21,453 nucleotides of DNA, taken from assembly GCA_964414595.1 (NCBI GenBank), contig CAYPXJ010000029.1, positions 1-21,453 of the forward strand, written 5' to 3'. Shown here in pieces: positions 1-7,012 of the stretch (position 1 is its first letter; the number at the start of each line of letters is the position of its first letter). The translations under genes and the position numbers were made by a program. The notes beneath the pieces are model-generated. The model was not told the DNA's origin. It searched no databases and saw only the letters and a program-made list of their open reading frames with translations. Source of the DNA: CAYPXJ01 sp964414595 (lineage in GTDB: Bacteria; Pseudomonadota; Alphaproteobacteria; Rickettsiales; CAIJLX01).

Positions 1-187
1 ATAGTCACCCCTGAGTTTCAGTACTCTTTGATATGGTTCGCCGGGGCAAAGCCTCGTTATTTTCCCTTACTTTGGCAAAGAGTTTCTCCTGATTTTCAGG
101 ATGTTCCGCGTGCTGCGGAAAAACTCTTTACGTACATGCCGCATGGTGCGGCATGCGTTTATGTATGCCATTTAAGGAGAAATTTTA
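1..187 (+). promoter_or_regulatory. Hairpin-rich 5' leader of the helicase gene
   Basis: No convincing gene is seen here. Two hairpins sit in tandem just upstream of the helicase: a 6-bp stem (104-109 with 115-120, 5-base loop) and a perfect 9-bp stem (135-143 with 147-155, 3-base loop). Neither is followed by a T-run, so neither looks like a normal intrinsic terminator. A strong Shine-Dalgarno AAGGAG lies at 174-179, eight bases before the ATG. Structured leaders are common for cold-induced RNA helicases, but regulation here is inference. A 60-codon open frame (28-210) overlaps the helicase start and has no recognisable features. Confidence 0.4.
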
Positions 188-1405
188 ATGGTTCAATTTA
201 CCGATTTTAACTTACCGCAAGCCCTGAATAATGCGCTGGCGGCAATGCAATTTACCACGCCGACACCGATTCAGGAAAAAACCATTCCGCTGATTCTTGG
301 TGGTCGCGACGTACTCGGCACCGCGCAAACCGGCACCGGCAAAACCGGCGCGTTTGCGATTCCGATTATCGCGCGCTTGCTTTCGCAGCCACGTGGTTCG
401 GCGCTGATTTTGACACCGACACGCGAACTCGCGGCGCAGGTTTCCGAAGTTTTCGAAAAACTGCTTGGCCGACACAGCCAAATTAAAACCGCGCTGCTCA
501 TCGGCGGTGAATCCATGCCCAAACAGCTGAATCAACTGCGCATGCGTCCACGCGTGATCGTGGGTACGCCGGGCCGTGTGAATGACCACCTCGAGCGCGG
601 CAGTTTGCTGCTGCACGATGCGGGCATTTTGGTGCTCGATGAAACCGATCGTATGCTGGATATGGGTTTTGGTGTGCAGATTGATCGCATTCTGAAATTC
701 GTGCCGCAAACGCGTCAGACTTTGCTCTTTTCGGCAACCTTGCCGCAGGCGATTCTGAAACTTTCGGAACGTTATTTGAAAAATCCCGAGCGGATTGCCA
801 TTGGCGCCGCCAATCAGGCGAAAACGCAGATCACGCAAGAAATTGTACGCACGACGCAGGAACAGAAATACGCCGAGCTGACCAAACAGCTCGATGCGCG
901 TACCGGTTCGATTATCGTGTTTGTGAAAACGAAATGGGGCGCTGAGCGTCTCGCGCAACGTCTTTCGCGCCAGCACCATAGTGCGGATGCGATTCATGGC
1001 GATTTGCGTCAGCGTCAACGCGACCGCGTGATTGAAGGTTTCCGTGAGAAGCAATACCGCATTCTCGTGGCGACGGATATCGCCGCGCGCGGCCTGGATA
1101 TTCCGCATATCGAACACGTGATTAATTACGATTTGCCGCAAGCGCCGGAAGATTATATCCACCGCATCGGCCGCACGGCACGTGCTGGCGCGGAAGGTTC
1201 CGCACTCAGTTTGATTGCGCCCGAAGATAATCTGAAATGGCGCGCGATTGAGCGACTTATCAATCCAAACGCCGCCAATGACGACCGCCGCGGCCATGCG
1301 GGCCAAGGTCAGCGTCATGAAGGCCAGCGTGACGGCCATCCCCGCAAACGCCGCCGGAATCGTAACCGTTTCCGCCATCGTCAGGGTCAGAAACAAGCCG
1401 CATAG
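188..1405 (+). CDS. DEAD-box-family ATP-dependent RNA helicase, RhlE-like
   Basis: A superfamily 2 RNA helicase of 405 residues that would unwind short RNA duplexes in ribosome assembly or mRNA turnover. All core motifs are visible: Q motif (FTTPTPIQ, about 22-29), Walker A AQTGTGKT (46-53), PTRELA (77-82), TPGR, motif II DETD (151-154), SAT (182-184), ATDIAARGLDI, and HRIGRTARAG (325-334). Motif II is DETD, not the canonical DEAD; the two Asp and the Glu needed for Mg-ATP chemistry are kept. The C-terminal tail after about residue 365 is short and rich in Arg, Gly, Gln and His, as expected for an RNA-binding tail. The start is fixed by AAGGAG eight bases upstream. The gene is monocistronic, with a terminator shortly after the stop. 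Confidence 0.95.
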   Translation: MVQFTDFNLPQALNNALAAMQFTTPTPIQEKTIPLILGGRDVLGTAQTGTGKTGAFAIPIIARLLSQPRGSALILTPTRELAAQVSEVFEKLLGRHSQIKTALLIGGESMPKQLNQLRMRPRVIVGTPGRVNDHLERGSLLLHDAGILVLDETDRMLDMGFGVQIDRILKFVPQTRQTLLFSATLPQAILKLSERYLKNPERIAIGAANQAKTQITQEIVRTTQEQKYAELTKQLDARTGSIIVFVKTKWGAERLAQRLSRQHHSADAIHGDLRQRQRDRVIEGFREKQYRILVATDIAARGLDIPHIEHVINYDLPQAPEDYIHRIGRTARAGAEGSALSLIAPEDNLKWRAIERLINPNAANDDRRGHAGQGQRHEGQRDGHPRKRRRNRNRFRHRQGQKQAA

Positions 1406-1430
1406 GCCTATTTCTCTACGAGAATGCGAC

Positions 1431-1465
1431 AAATGCCGGTTCGCAGGAACCGGCATTTTCGTTTG
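1431..1465 (+). terminator. Intrinsic terminator after the helicase gene
   Basis: A perfect 12-bp stem (1431-1442 with 1447-1458) has a GCAG loop and runs into a T-rich tail (TTTTCGTTT). It lies 25 bases after the helicase stop and is a classic rho-independent terminator. Confidence 0.88.
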
Positions 1466-1577
1466 TACGTAGCGAATTTAGGCATCGTGGCTATTTAGTA
1501 TTGCCAAGGGGCAGGCGGCTGGCTAGATTGCCCCCGCTTTGACGTTTGATACGCCTATGCTTTGCATATCGCGTTGC

Positions 1578-1671
1578 GGTGACGTGGCCGAGAGGCTGAA
1601 GGCGGCGGTTTGCTAAACCGTTATACGTTTGTAAAGACGTATCGAGGGTTCGAATCCCTCCGTCACCGCCA
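1578..1671 (+). tRNA. tRNA-Ser (anticodon GCT)
   Basis: A 94-base class II tRNA with encoded CCA (1669-1671). The acceptor stem is GGTGACG (1578-1584) pairing with CGTCACC (1661-1667), with G at the discriminator position. The anticodon stem GCGGT/ACCGT encloses the loop TTGCTAA, placing anticodon GCT at 1612-1614; it reads AGC and AGT serine codons. The long variable arm (about 1621-1642) is the serine hallmark, and the T arm contains GGTTCGAATCC. A 6-bp hairpin (1680-1685 with 1689-1694) follows closely and may help 3' maturation or termination. Confidence 0.97.
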
Positions 1672-1741
1672 TCTGTCATCACGCCAACGGCGTGAGGACG
1701 AGATGGCTAGGGATGCGGGTGAGAAGCCTTGTTCGACAAAA

Positions 1742-1768
1742 AGCTTAGCGAATGAAATGAGCTTAGCG
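1742..1768 (+). repeat. Short direct repeat upstream of the protease gene
   Basis: AGCTTAGCG occurs exactly at 1742-1750 and again at 1760-1768, 18 bases apart, about 30 bases before the protease start. It could be an operator or chance; nothing else in the window repeats it. Confidence 0.4.
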
Positions 1769-1797
1769 TTTGCGACGTAGTATAGGAGCTAGTCAGT

Positions 1798-2496
1798 ATG
1801 ACAATCCAAGTTCCCACAACAGAAATAATTCAAAGAGTATTTCCGATTAGTCCTAACGGACAGTCATGCGGTAGTGGGCTTATTTACCCAGTTAATGGAG
1901 TGTATCATTTTATTACAGCCGCTCATGTTTTAGAGAATATGCCCCATGGAACGAAAAGCAATCTTTGTGTATTTAAAGAGGGTAAGTGGGTAGAGTTTGA
2001 TGTGATTGTACGCTACGTAGAAGGGCATCCTTATAAAGAAGGAGATAGGGATTTAGCATTAGTAGAAACTTCTATTCAGGTTCCAAAGGATGAATCTCAA
2101 GCAAATTTATCTCCAGGAACTACAATTTTAGGCCAGGATATGTATTTTTTGGGATTTCCCTATTTTGGGGGAGGAATTAATCACAAACCACAGGCCTTCA
2201 ACGCAGGATTTCCACTTCCATTTATAAAAAAAGCAACTCTTTCAGCTATAGATGATCCGATTATTTATCTTGATGGCCATAATAATCCTGGGTTTTCTGG
2301 AGGTCCTGTAATTTTCTGGGATCATTACGAAAGAAAGAGAAAAAGAGTAGGTATTATTTCTGGTTACATTTCTCAGGCCGGAGAAATAAAAAGAATCGAA
2401 ACTTCAGCAAAAGATTTTTACAGAGAGAATTCAGGTATAGGAATAGCTTATAGTATTAAGCCAGTTACTGACTTAATAAAAAGCATAAGTAAATAA
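1798..2496 (+). CDS. Trypsin-like serine protease, probably acquired
   Basis: A 232-residue protein with the trypsin-like peptidase triad in the expected order: His43 in ITAAHV, Asp85 in RDLALVE, and Ser167 in GFSGGPV. No signal peptide or PDZ domain is visible, so it differs from DegP/HtrA and looks like a single-domain cytoplasmic protease. An AGGAG at 1784-1788 supports the ATG. The DNA is clearly richer in A and T than its neighbours and uses A/T-ending codons (for example AGA, ATA, TTA), unlike the helicase upstream. The gene stands alone just downstream of a tRNA gene. Similar stand-alone proteases occur in defence or stress loci, but no partner gene is visible, so the substrate and role are unknown. 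Acquisition by transfer is inference from composition and position. Confidence 0.85.
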   Translation: MTIQVPTTEIIQRVFPISPNGQSCGSGLIYPVNGVYHFITAAHVLENMPHGTKSNLCVFKEGKWVEFDVIVRYVEGHPYKEGDRDLALVETSIQVPKDESQANLSPGTTILGQDMYFLGFPYFGGGINHKPQAFNAGFPLPFIKKATLSAIDDPIIYLDGHNNPGFSGGPVIFWDHYERKRKRVGIISGYISQAGEIKRIETSAKDFYRENSGIGIAYSIKPVTDLIKSISK

Positions 2497-2501
2497 AACT
2501 A

Positions 2502-2684
2502 TCACATCACCCTTACTCTACTCCACGCGCGTTCATGTACATAGAATGCCGCCGTCTGCACCAGCGGCTCTATCAGTGAAATACTCACCGCAATAATCAG
2601 GCTTCCGCTCACCGCATAGGCCACCAAAAAAGCAATTACCAGGTGCATCGCGCCATACGACATCGTCTTTGCCGCTACGTACAT
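2502..2684 (-). CDS. DUF2061 small membrane protein
   Basis: A 60-residue protein that matches the DUF2061 pattern: an N-terminal KTMSYGAMH segment, a hydrophobic helix (IAFLVAYAVSG), a second helix (IIAVSISLIEPLVQT), and a C-terminal HERAW. It should be an inner-membrane protein with two transmembrane helices. The function of the family is unknown. The complement of CTCCTT at 2691-2696 gives AAGGAG six bases before the ATG, which supports the chosen start; another ATG four bases upstream is out of frame. It ends six bases from the convergent protease gene, with no obvious terminator between. Confidence 0.85.
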   Translation of the reverse strand: MYVAAKTMSYGAMHLVIAFLVAYAVSGSLIIAVSISLIEPLVQTAAFYVHERAWSRVRVM

Positions 2685-2769
2685 ACATTTCTCCTTATTA
2701 CGGTATCATAAGGAAAAAAGGCTGATAGGCATAATCGATTGTTATTGGGGTAGCGATAGGATATATCTA

Positions 2770-3180
2770 TTAAAGAAATGCGAAATATTTCAAGAGCATC
2801 GCCAGCCCGCAACTGCCGATGACGATTAACGTGCACGCCATGCCGATAACGCGGAAACGCACCGTGGTTTCGAGCATGCCGTTTTTATAGCGCTCGACGC
2901 AAAGCAGGCTGTAAGCGTGGGAAACGCGGCCCACTAAAAATAGCGAACCCATCGCATGAATAAACCAGAGAGGCGTATCGGCAAATTCCAACAGGCCGAG
3001 AATCGGAATAACGAAGGTGGTATATTCGGCGAAATTGCCATGCGCATGAATCCATTTTTGTAAATCGTGCGCGTTACCCAAGCCCAGCGCGGTTTTATTA
3101 CGCCGGCGCGCACGAATTGTTCCTACCGTGAGGGCAAAAAACATCGCGCACAGCAAACCTGCATATAAAAAGATAGCCAT
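2770..3180 (-). CDS. MAPEG family membrane protein (YecN-like)
   Basis: A 136-residue protein with about four transmembrane helices. The motif HGNFAEY (about 46-52) is the MAPEG signature region, followed by LLEFADTP and a GRVSHAYSL helix, as in the bacterial eicosanoid and glutathione metabolism superfamily. Known relatives are glutathione transferases or peroxidases in the membrane, but the bacterial YecN-like branch has no settled substrate. The start is supported by GGAG (complement of 3187-3190) six bases upstream. It is separated from the DUF2061 gene by 85 bases without other features and may be transcribed with it. Confidence 0.85.
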   Translation of the reverse strand: MAIFLYAGLLCAMFFALTVGTIRARRRNKTALGLGNAHDLQKWIHAHGNFAEYTTFVIPILGLLEFADTPLWFIHAMGSLFLVGRVSHAYSLLCVERYKNGMLETTVRFRVIGMACTLIVIGSCGLAMLLKYFAFL

Positions 3181-3278
3181 ACTTCACTCCATCATGACGC
3201 ATCCATTTATGGGCACTTTATATCATTTCAACGTGGGCAGCATCGTTTCTTTAGAGAATAATTGCAAAAGTAATTTCC

Positions 3279-3608
3279 ATGATAACCCAGTTGCACACAC
3301 CGCTTCCGCTACTTACGCCGAAAGGAAAAGCCTGGGCCGTTGCGATTATCGATTACGGCCCGCAATGGGATTTGCAATGGGTGACGTTCGTCGCCGAAAC
3401 CGGTGAATGCTGGACCTTCCGCAATCAAGATATACGTCGGGAAGAAAATTATACTTTTGCCCTTCCTAAGCCGACGCCGATTGCCTCGCGCGAAAAACAA
3501 ACGATGCGGCCCCATGCCAACGATACGCATATAAATGGAAAAGATATAAACGGTAAATCACTGAACGGCGCAAACGCGCACAGTAACACGCCTCCATCAA
3601 ATATTTAA
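3279..3608 (+). CDS. Conserved hypothetical protein of alphaproteobacterial type
   Basis: A 109-residue protein. The first 60 residues resemble a small conserved protein I associate with alphaproteobacteria: PLLTPKGKAWA, then IDYGPQWDLQWV and a GECWTFRNQDIR segment. The C-terminal third is different in character: low complexity, with Asn-Gly repeats (ING, LNG, ANA), and probably disordered. No enzyme motif is seen. The ATG has only a weak upstream ribosome site, so the start is chosen because it precedes the conserved segment. Function is unknown. Confidence 0.6.
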   Translation: MITQLHTPLPLLTPKGKAWAVAIIDYGPQWDLQWVTFVAETGECWTFRNQDIRREENYTFALPKPTPIASREKQTMRPHANDTHINGKDINGKSLNGANAHSNTPPSNI

Positions 3609-3640
3609 TTGCGCATGTAAAGCCCGCTAGTGGAATCTGA

Positions 3641-3668
3641 TTGTATTCACCTAAATAATTCATATTAT
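3641..3668 (+). promoter_or_regulatory. Candidate sigma-70-like promoter of motA, possibly leaderless
   Basis: TTGTAT (3641-3646) and TATTAT (3663-3668) are spaced by 16 bases. The -10 box ends only eight bases before the motA ATG and no Shine-Dalgarno is present, so transcription could begin within a few bases of the start codon. No flagellar sigma-28 or sigma-54 consensus was recognised. This is inference from spacing alone. Confidence 0.4.
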
Positions 3669-3676
3669 TAGGCGAT

Positions 3677-4498
3677 ATGTATATCAGCGCAGTTCTTGGC
3701 ATATTAGCAGGGTTCGGAATCGTGGTCGGGGCGATCATCACCGGCACCGACAGCTATTCCACCTTCTTACATTTTGACGGCTTGCTGATTGTGGTCGGCG
3801 GCTCGCTCGCCAACGCGTTTATGAGCTATCCCGCGCCGCAGGTGAGCAAAGCGCTGATGGCGATTATCGAAATGGTGCATAAGCCTAAGCACGGCGCGGA
3901 AGATTTGCGTAGCCAGGTGGAGCAGATGGTTGGTCTTGCGTTCCTGGTGCGTTCGAAGGGTTTGCCGGGCATCGAAAATTTTGAAAATGATCTGGGGCAT
4001 GACCCGCTGATGCATTACGGCCTGAAACTCGTGGCCACCGATTATAAATCCAAGGAAGTGGTGGAAATGATGAGCACCGCTATCGAAATTAATCACCAGC
4101 GCAATATTTTGCCGGTAACGATTCTCAGAAATATGGCTTCCACCGCGCCCGCATTCGGGATGGTGGGAACGCTGGTGGGCATGGTGATTATGCTCAGCAA
4201 TATTCAGGGCGATATCAGCAAAATCGGCGGCGGTCTTTCGATTGCGCTGCTTGCCACACTCTACGGCGTGCTTTCGGCGCGCCTTGTCTTCCTGCCCGCG
4301 GCAGAGAAACTTCTCTTCAAGCAAGAGCTGCTGCGCTTCCGCCACTATCTGGTGGCTGAAGGCCTTGGCATGCTCACCGAGCGCAAAGGCCCGCGCTATA
4401 TTCAGGATAAGCTCAATAGCTATCTCGACCCGTCCCTGCATTATGATCTCGATAAGGACGTGGATAAGCTGAATAAAAATTATGGCGCTGCTCGGTAA
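3677..4498 (+). CDS. motA: Flagellar motor stator protein MotA (PomA-like)
   Basis: A 273-residue inner-membrane stator subunit that, with MotB, couples ion flow to flagellar rotation. An N-terminal helix (ILAGFGIVVGAII) is followed by a second (FDGLLIVVGGSLANAF), a large cytoplasmic loop, and two helices containing TAPAFGMVGTLVGM and LSIALLATLYGVLSARLVF. The two stator prolines are present at Pro158 (TAPAFG) and Pro207 (VFLPAAEK), matching the functional prolines of the family. A short charged C-terminal tail (LDKDVDKLNKNY) follows. The gene overlaps motB by 17 bases, so the pair is translationally coupled. The sequence is closer to PomA-type than to the E. coli MotA type in length, but ion selectivity cannot be read from MotA alone. 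Confidence 0.95.
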   Translation: MYISAVLGILAGFGIVVGAIITGTDSYSTFLHFDGLLIVVGGSLANAFMSYPAPQVSKALMAIIEMVHKPKHGAEDLRSQVEQMVGLAFLVRSKGLPGIENFENDLGHDPLMHYGLKLVATDYKSKEVVEMMSTAIEINHQRNILPVTILRNMASTAPAFGMVGTLVGMVIMLSNIQGDISKIGGGLSIALLATLYGVLSARLVFLPAAEKLLFKQELLRFRHYLVAEGLGMLTERKGPRYIQDKLNSYLDPSLHYDLDKDVDKLNKNYGAAR

Positions 4499-5222
4499 GA
4501 AACACGTCCAGGCGGGCGTACAGGAAGATGTTCTTGATAATTGGCTGATCACTTACGCAGATATGATTACGCTGCTGCTGTGTTTCTTCGCGATATTTTT
4601 GGCGATGTCGTCACCGAAATCAAAAACCAGCATGGAAGACGTGACCGAAGAAATTCGCGGGCAGTTCGGCCGGCGCGAGAATATCAAACTCGAAATGGGC
4701 GATAAAATTGATATGGCGGGCAATGCCGTGAAGCAAAGCCTGTTTACGCAGATGAATAGTATTGTCGCACTCTACCCATTGCAAAAAGATATTATGATGG
4801 AAGAAACCGAAAAAGGCGTGATTATGGAGCTGGGCAGCGGTTCTTTTTATGAATCGGGCACGGCAGAGCTGACGGAACAAGGCAAAGCGGTGCTGAAAGA
4901 GATGGCCGCGATGGTCGGCAATTCGCGCTATTATGATTATAATATTACGGTGGAAGGCCACACGGACGACAGCCCGATTCGCTCTCCGAAATATCCTTCC
5001 AACTGGGAACTTTCCGCCAACCGCGCGACGAATGTGGTGCGGTTATTTATCGATGAAGGTATCGATGCAAAACGTTTGAGAGCATCGGGTTATGCCGATA
5101 TTTTTCCAAAACTACCAAACCGCGATAATCTCGGTATGCCGCTGCCGGATAACCAGGCTGTGAATCGCCGCGTGACGATTAAAATCGAGCGCGATGTGGA
5201 ACCGCCAGCCATGATCGAGTAG
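4482..5222 (+). CDS. motB: Flagellar motor stator protein MotB (PomB-like), OmpA domain
   Basis: A 246-residue partner of MotA. The single N-terminal transmembrane helix carries the ion-binding Asp27 in ITYADMITLLLCFFAIFLA. The periplasmic OmpA-like domain anchors the stator to peptidoglycan, with EGHTDDSPI (His160, Asp162, Asp163), NWELSANRA, and NRRVTIKI. The LLLCFF segment after the Asp resembles the cysteine-containing version found in sodium-type PomB proteins, but proton-type proteins can also have it. The start codon lies inside the end of motA. The C-terminus is short (ends PPAMIE), with no extra domain. The gene is followed after 22 bases by lepB on the same strand. Confidence 0.95.
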   Translation: MALLGKKHVQAGVQEDVLDNWLITYADMITLLLCFFAIFLAMSSPKSKTSMEDVTEEIRGQFGRRENIKLEMGDKIDMAGNAVKQSLFTQMNSIVALYPLQKDIMMEETEKGVIMELGSGSFYESGTAELTEQGKAVLKEMAAMVGNSRYYDYNITVEGHTDDSPIRSPKYPSNWELSANRATNVVRLFIDEGIDAKRLRASGYADIFPKLPNRDNLGMPLPDNQAVNRRVTIKIERDVEPPAMIE

Positions 5223-5244
5223 CGCAGTTTTATTGTAAATATTT

Positions 5245-6033
5245 ATGTCTCCTTCCAAAAAATCTGCGTCGCGAAAGCAAAGCCATGCCAGAAAAAAACG
5301 CTGGTATGACAGCTGGACGTTTTTTCTGCTGCTGGTGCTTGTATTGCCTTTTAGTGTGCGGTCTGTGGCCTATGCGCCGTTTCATATTCCTTCCGGTTCG
5401 ATGATTCCCAATCTGCTGGTGGGCGATTATATTTTCGTTTCGAAATATGCGTATGGTTTTAGCCGCTATTCCTTCCCGTTCGGTGTGAAGTTTTTTGAAG
5501 GCCGCATCTATCCCGGTGATGCAGAAAAATATCAACCCCAGCGCGGCGATATTATTGTGTTTCGTCTGCCGACGAATCCGCGCACGGATTATATCAAGCG
5601 CCTGGTAGGGCTGCCGGGCGACCGCATTCAAGTGCGTGAAGGCGTGCTCTCTATAAACGGGCAGGTGGTGCCACGCGTGAAGCAGGAAGATTTTGAGCAG
5701 GAGCAGCCAGACGGCACGCCCATCGCCATCACACGCTACCGGGAAACGTTGCCTAACGGCGTGAGCTACGATGTGCTGGATTCCATGCCAGAAGGGCCGC
5801 TGGATAATACGCCGGTCTATACGGTTCCGGCAGACCATTATTTCTTCATGGGAGATAATCGCGATAGCTCGCAAGATAGCCGTGTGCTGGAAGTGGTGGG
5901 CTATGTGCCGCTGGAAAATTTGGTCGGCCGTGCCGAAATTGTGGCGGTGTCATTCCGCCAATCGTTGCTTAAAATTTGGAGTTGGCCGGCGAGTTTCCGC
6001 TCTAACCGCGCCTTTACTGATCTGCATCATTAG
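5245..6033 (+). CDS. lepB: Signal peptidase I
   Basis: A 262-residue type I signal peptidase that cleaves Sec and Tat signal peptides on the periplasmic face. A basic N-terminus (KKSASRKQ) precedes one transmembrane helix (about 25-42). The catalytic Ser52 lies in IPSGSM and the general base Lys118 in DYIKRLVGLPGD. Box E appears as GDNRDSSQDSR. It has one N-terminal helix, unlike the two-helix E. coli enzyme, which is common in alphaproteobacteria. The Shine-Dalgarno is poor; the ATG was chosen because it precedes the basic segment. It lies directly after motAB, an unusual neighbour, and ends at the 6133-6163 terminator. Confidence 0.95.
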   Translation: MSPSKKSASRKQSHARKKRWYDSWTFFLLLVLVLPFSVRSVAYAPFHIPSGSMIPNLLVGDYIFVSKYAYGFSRYSFPFGVKFFEGRIYPGDAEKYQPQRGDIIVFRLPTNPRTDYIKRLVGLPGDRIQVREGVLSINGQVVPRVKQEDFEQEQPDGTPIAITRYRETLPNGVSYDVLDSMPEGPLDNTPVYTVPADHYFFMGDNRDSSQDSRVLEVVGYVPLENLVGRAEIVAVSFRQSLLKIWSWPASFRSNRAFTDLHH

Positions 6034-6041
6034 CGCACTTT

Positions 6042-6100
6042 GAATTTTGCCCTCTGCGGCGTCGCGGCTCGCCGTGCGCTCCTTGCATACGGACAAAATT
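6042..6100. repeat. Imperfect palindrome after lepB
   Basis: AATTTTG (6043-6049) pairs with CAAAATT (6094-6100), and the centre holds a second pairing, CGGCG (6057-6061) with CGCCG (6070-6074). The inner GTGCGCTCC resembles part of the palindromes after dnaA and the ydcF-like gene. It is followed 33 bases on by a clear terminator. Membership of the same family is tentative. Confidence 0.4.
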
Positions 6101-6132
6101 AAAAATGCTTTTACAGGATAGCGGGCAAAAAA

Positions 6133-6163
6133 AATGGCCCGGTTTTCCGGGCCATTCTTTTTT
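6133..6163. terminator. Bidirectional intrinsic terminator
   Basis: A perfect 10-bp stem (6133-6142 with 6147-6156) with a TTTT loop is followed by CTTTTTT on the plus strand and preceded by a run of A on the same strand. It therefore works in both directions, ending lepB (plus) and the Cys-rich gene (minus). Confidence 0.92.
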
Positions 6164-6179
6164 CTAGGCTATTAGCCCC

Positions 6180-6395
6180 TTAACCACGTGGGTTATGGAG
6201 ATCGCCCGGCTTACCTTTTTTGCCAGCGCAGCTTGCTGCACCGCCATCATGGTTCGTATTGCCTTTCGCGCAAACGCATTTGCCTTTTACGCAACCGCTT
6301 TTGGAAGCCTGGCAACCGCACGCCTGCGCCGCATCAACCTGCGCAAACACTGCTACAAAACCAAGCATTACGAATGGAATAAGCTTCTTCATCAT
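6180..6395 (-). CDS. Small secreted Cys-rich protein
   Basis: A 71-residue protein with a Sec-type signal peptide: basic start (MMKK), hydrophobic core (LIPFVMLGFVAVFA) and a likely cleavage after Ala22, Ala23 or Ala25. The mature part is about 46-49 residues, rich in Gly and Lys, with six Cys (26, 28, 35, 40, 42, 56) in a CxC, C, CxC, C pattern. This could bind metal or form disulfides in the periplasm; no family was recognised. GGGAG (complement of 6403-6407) seven bases upstream supports the first of two adjacent Met codons. The gene follows the antiporter genes on the same strand after 68 bases and stops next to a strong terminator. Confidence 0.65.
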   Translation of the reverse strand: MMKKLIPFVMLGFVAVFAQVDAAQACGCQASKSGCVKGKCVCAKGNTNHDGGAASCAGKKGKPGDLHNPRG

Positions 6396-6463
6396 AGAAA
6401 AACTCCCGTAGGTTAGGTGGTTAATAACCCAGCGATAGTAGCAAATTTTCTCATAAATGCAAA

Positions 6464-7012
6464 TTAGGCCCTTTTCGAGCGGGCGGCACCCAAGAGCAAA
6501 TAGACCGCTAGCACGGCTGTAAGAATNNNNNNNNNNTCGCCATACGTATCGTAACCCCGGTAGCTGGCGAGTGTGGCGGTGACGACATTTTCTACGCCCA
6601 TATCGTTGTAAGTGCTGGCTGTATAGGCGGGGCCGACATGGCGATTGGCCGGGCTTTGTGCGCTTCCATACGGCGCGGTATCAGAAACAACGTAGAGGAG
6701 TAATGCGCCCGCGAGGAGGGAGACGGCCGCTGCGCCTATCGAGAAGCGCCGTTTTGGCGATGATTTTTCACCGATGACGAGTAGCCCGCCGAGAAATAAC
6801 AATGTGGAGATCCCCGCGCCGACAGCCGCTTCTGTCATGGCGACATCCGGCGCACCCATGAAAAGATAGAGCAATGACATCAGCAAACTGAAAATCGATA
6901 ACAGCCCTACCGTCACAAGAAGATTACGTGAAAAAATCACTCCGAGTGTTACTGCCAGCAGCATCGCAAGCAAACCCATCGTGCCATACAGAATGAGAGG
7001 CCAGGTGGTCAT
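6464..7012 (-). CDS. DUF4040 / MbhD-MbhE-like Mrp antiporter subunit
   Basis: A membrane protein of about 182 residues with five or six hydrophobic helices. It matches the MbhD/MbhE-type subunit that corresponds to the C-terminal part of MrpA or the N-terminal part of MrpB. The MbhD-like half contains LLVTVGLLSIFSLLMSLLY and GAPDVAMTEAAVGAG; the MbhE-like half contains VENVVTATLASYRGYDTYG. Ten N (6527-6536) replace about four codons; the family has GET-V there and the bases on either side (GGC GA, then ATT) fit a four-codon loss, so the frame is probably intact. The gene overlaps mrpG by 4 bases (ATGA), so it is coupled. It is the last Mrp gene in this window. Confidence 0.8.
   Translation of the reverse strand: MTTWPLILYGTMGLLAMLLAVTLGVIFSRNLLVTVGLLSIFSLLMSLLYLFMGAPDVAMTEAAVGAGISTLLFLGGLLVIGEKSSPKRRFSIGAAAVSLLAGALLLYVVSDTAPYGSAQSPANRHVGPAYTASTYNDMGVENVVTATLASYRGYDTYGXXXXILTAVLAVYLLLGAARSKRA
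6527..6536. other. Assembly gap (10 N) in the DUF4040 gene
   Basis: Ten unresolved bases inside the coding sequence. The reading frame continues after the gap and the family motif suggests about the same number of missing bases, so the join appears sound. Confidence 0.95.

Noticed and set aside
28..210. Open frame of 60 codons in the helicase leader
   Set aside because: It overlaps the helicase start and covers two hairpins; no ribosome site or protein features.
212..1456. 414-codon open frame on the minus strand opposite the helicase
   Set aside because: It mirrors the helicase coding sequence, has no family motifs and covers the terminator region; it is a shadow frame.
1491..1682. Minus-strand open frame over the tRNA gene
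   Set aside because: It is the antisense of tRNA-Ser, a known artefact type.
2497..2769. Attachment-site copy of the tRNA 3' end downstream of the protease gene
   Set aside because: No repeat of the tRNA end (TTCGAATCCC) was found there, so integration at the tRNA is not proved.
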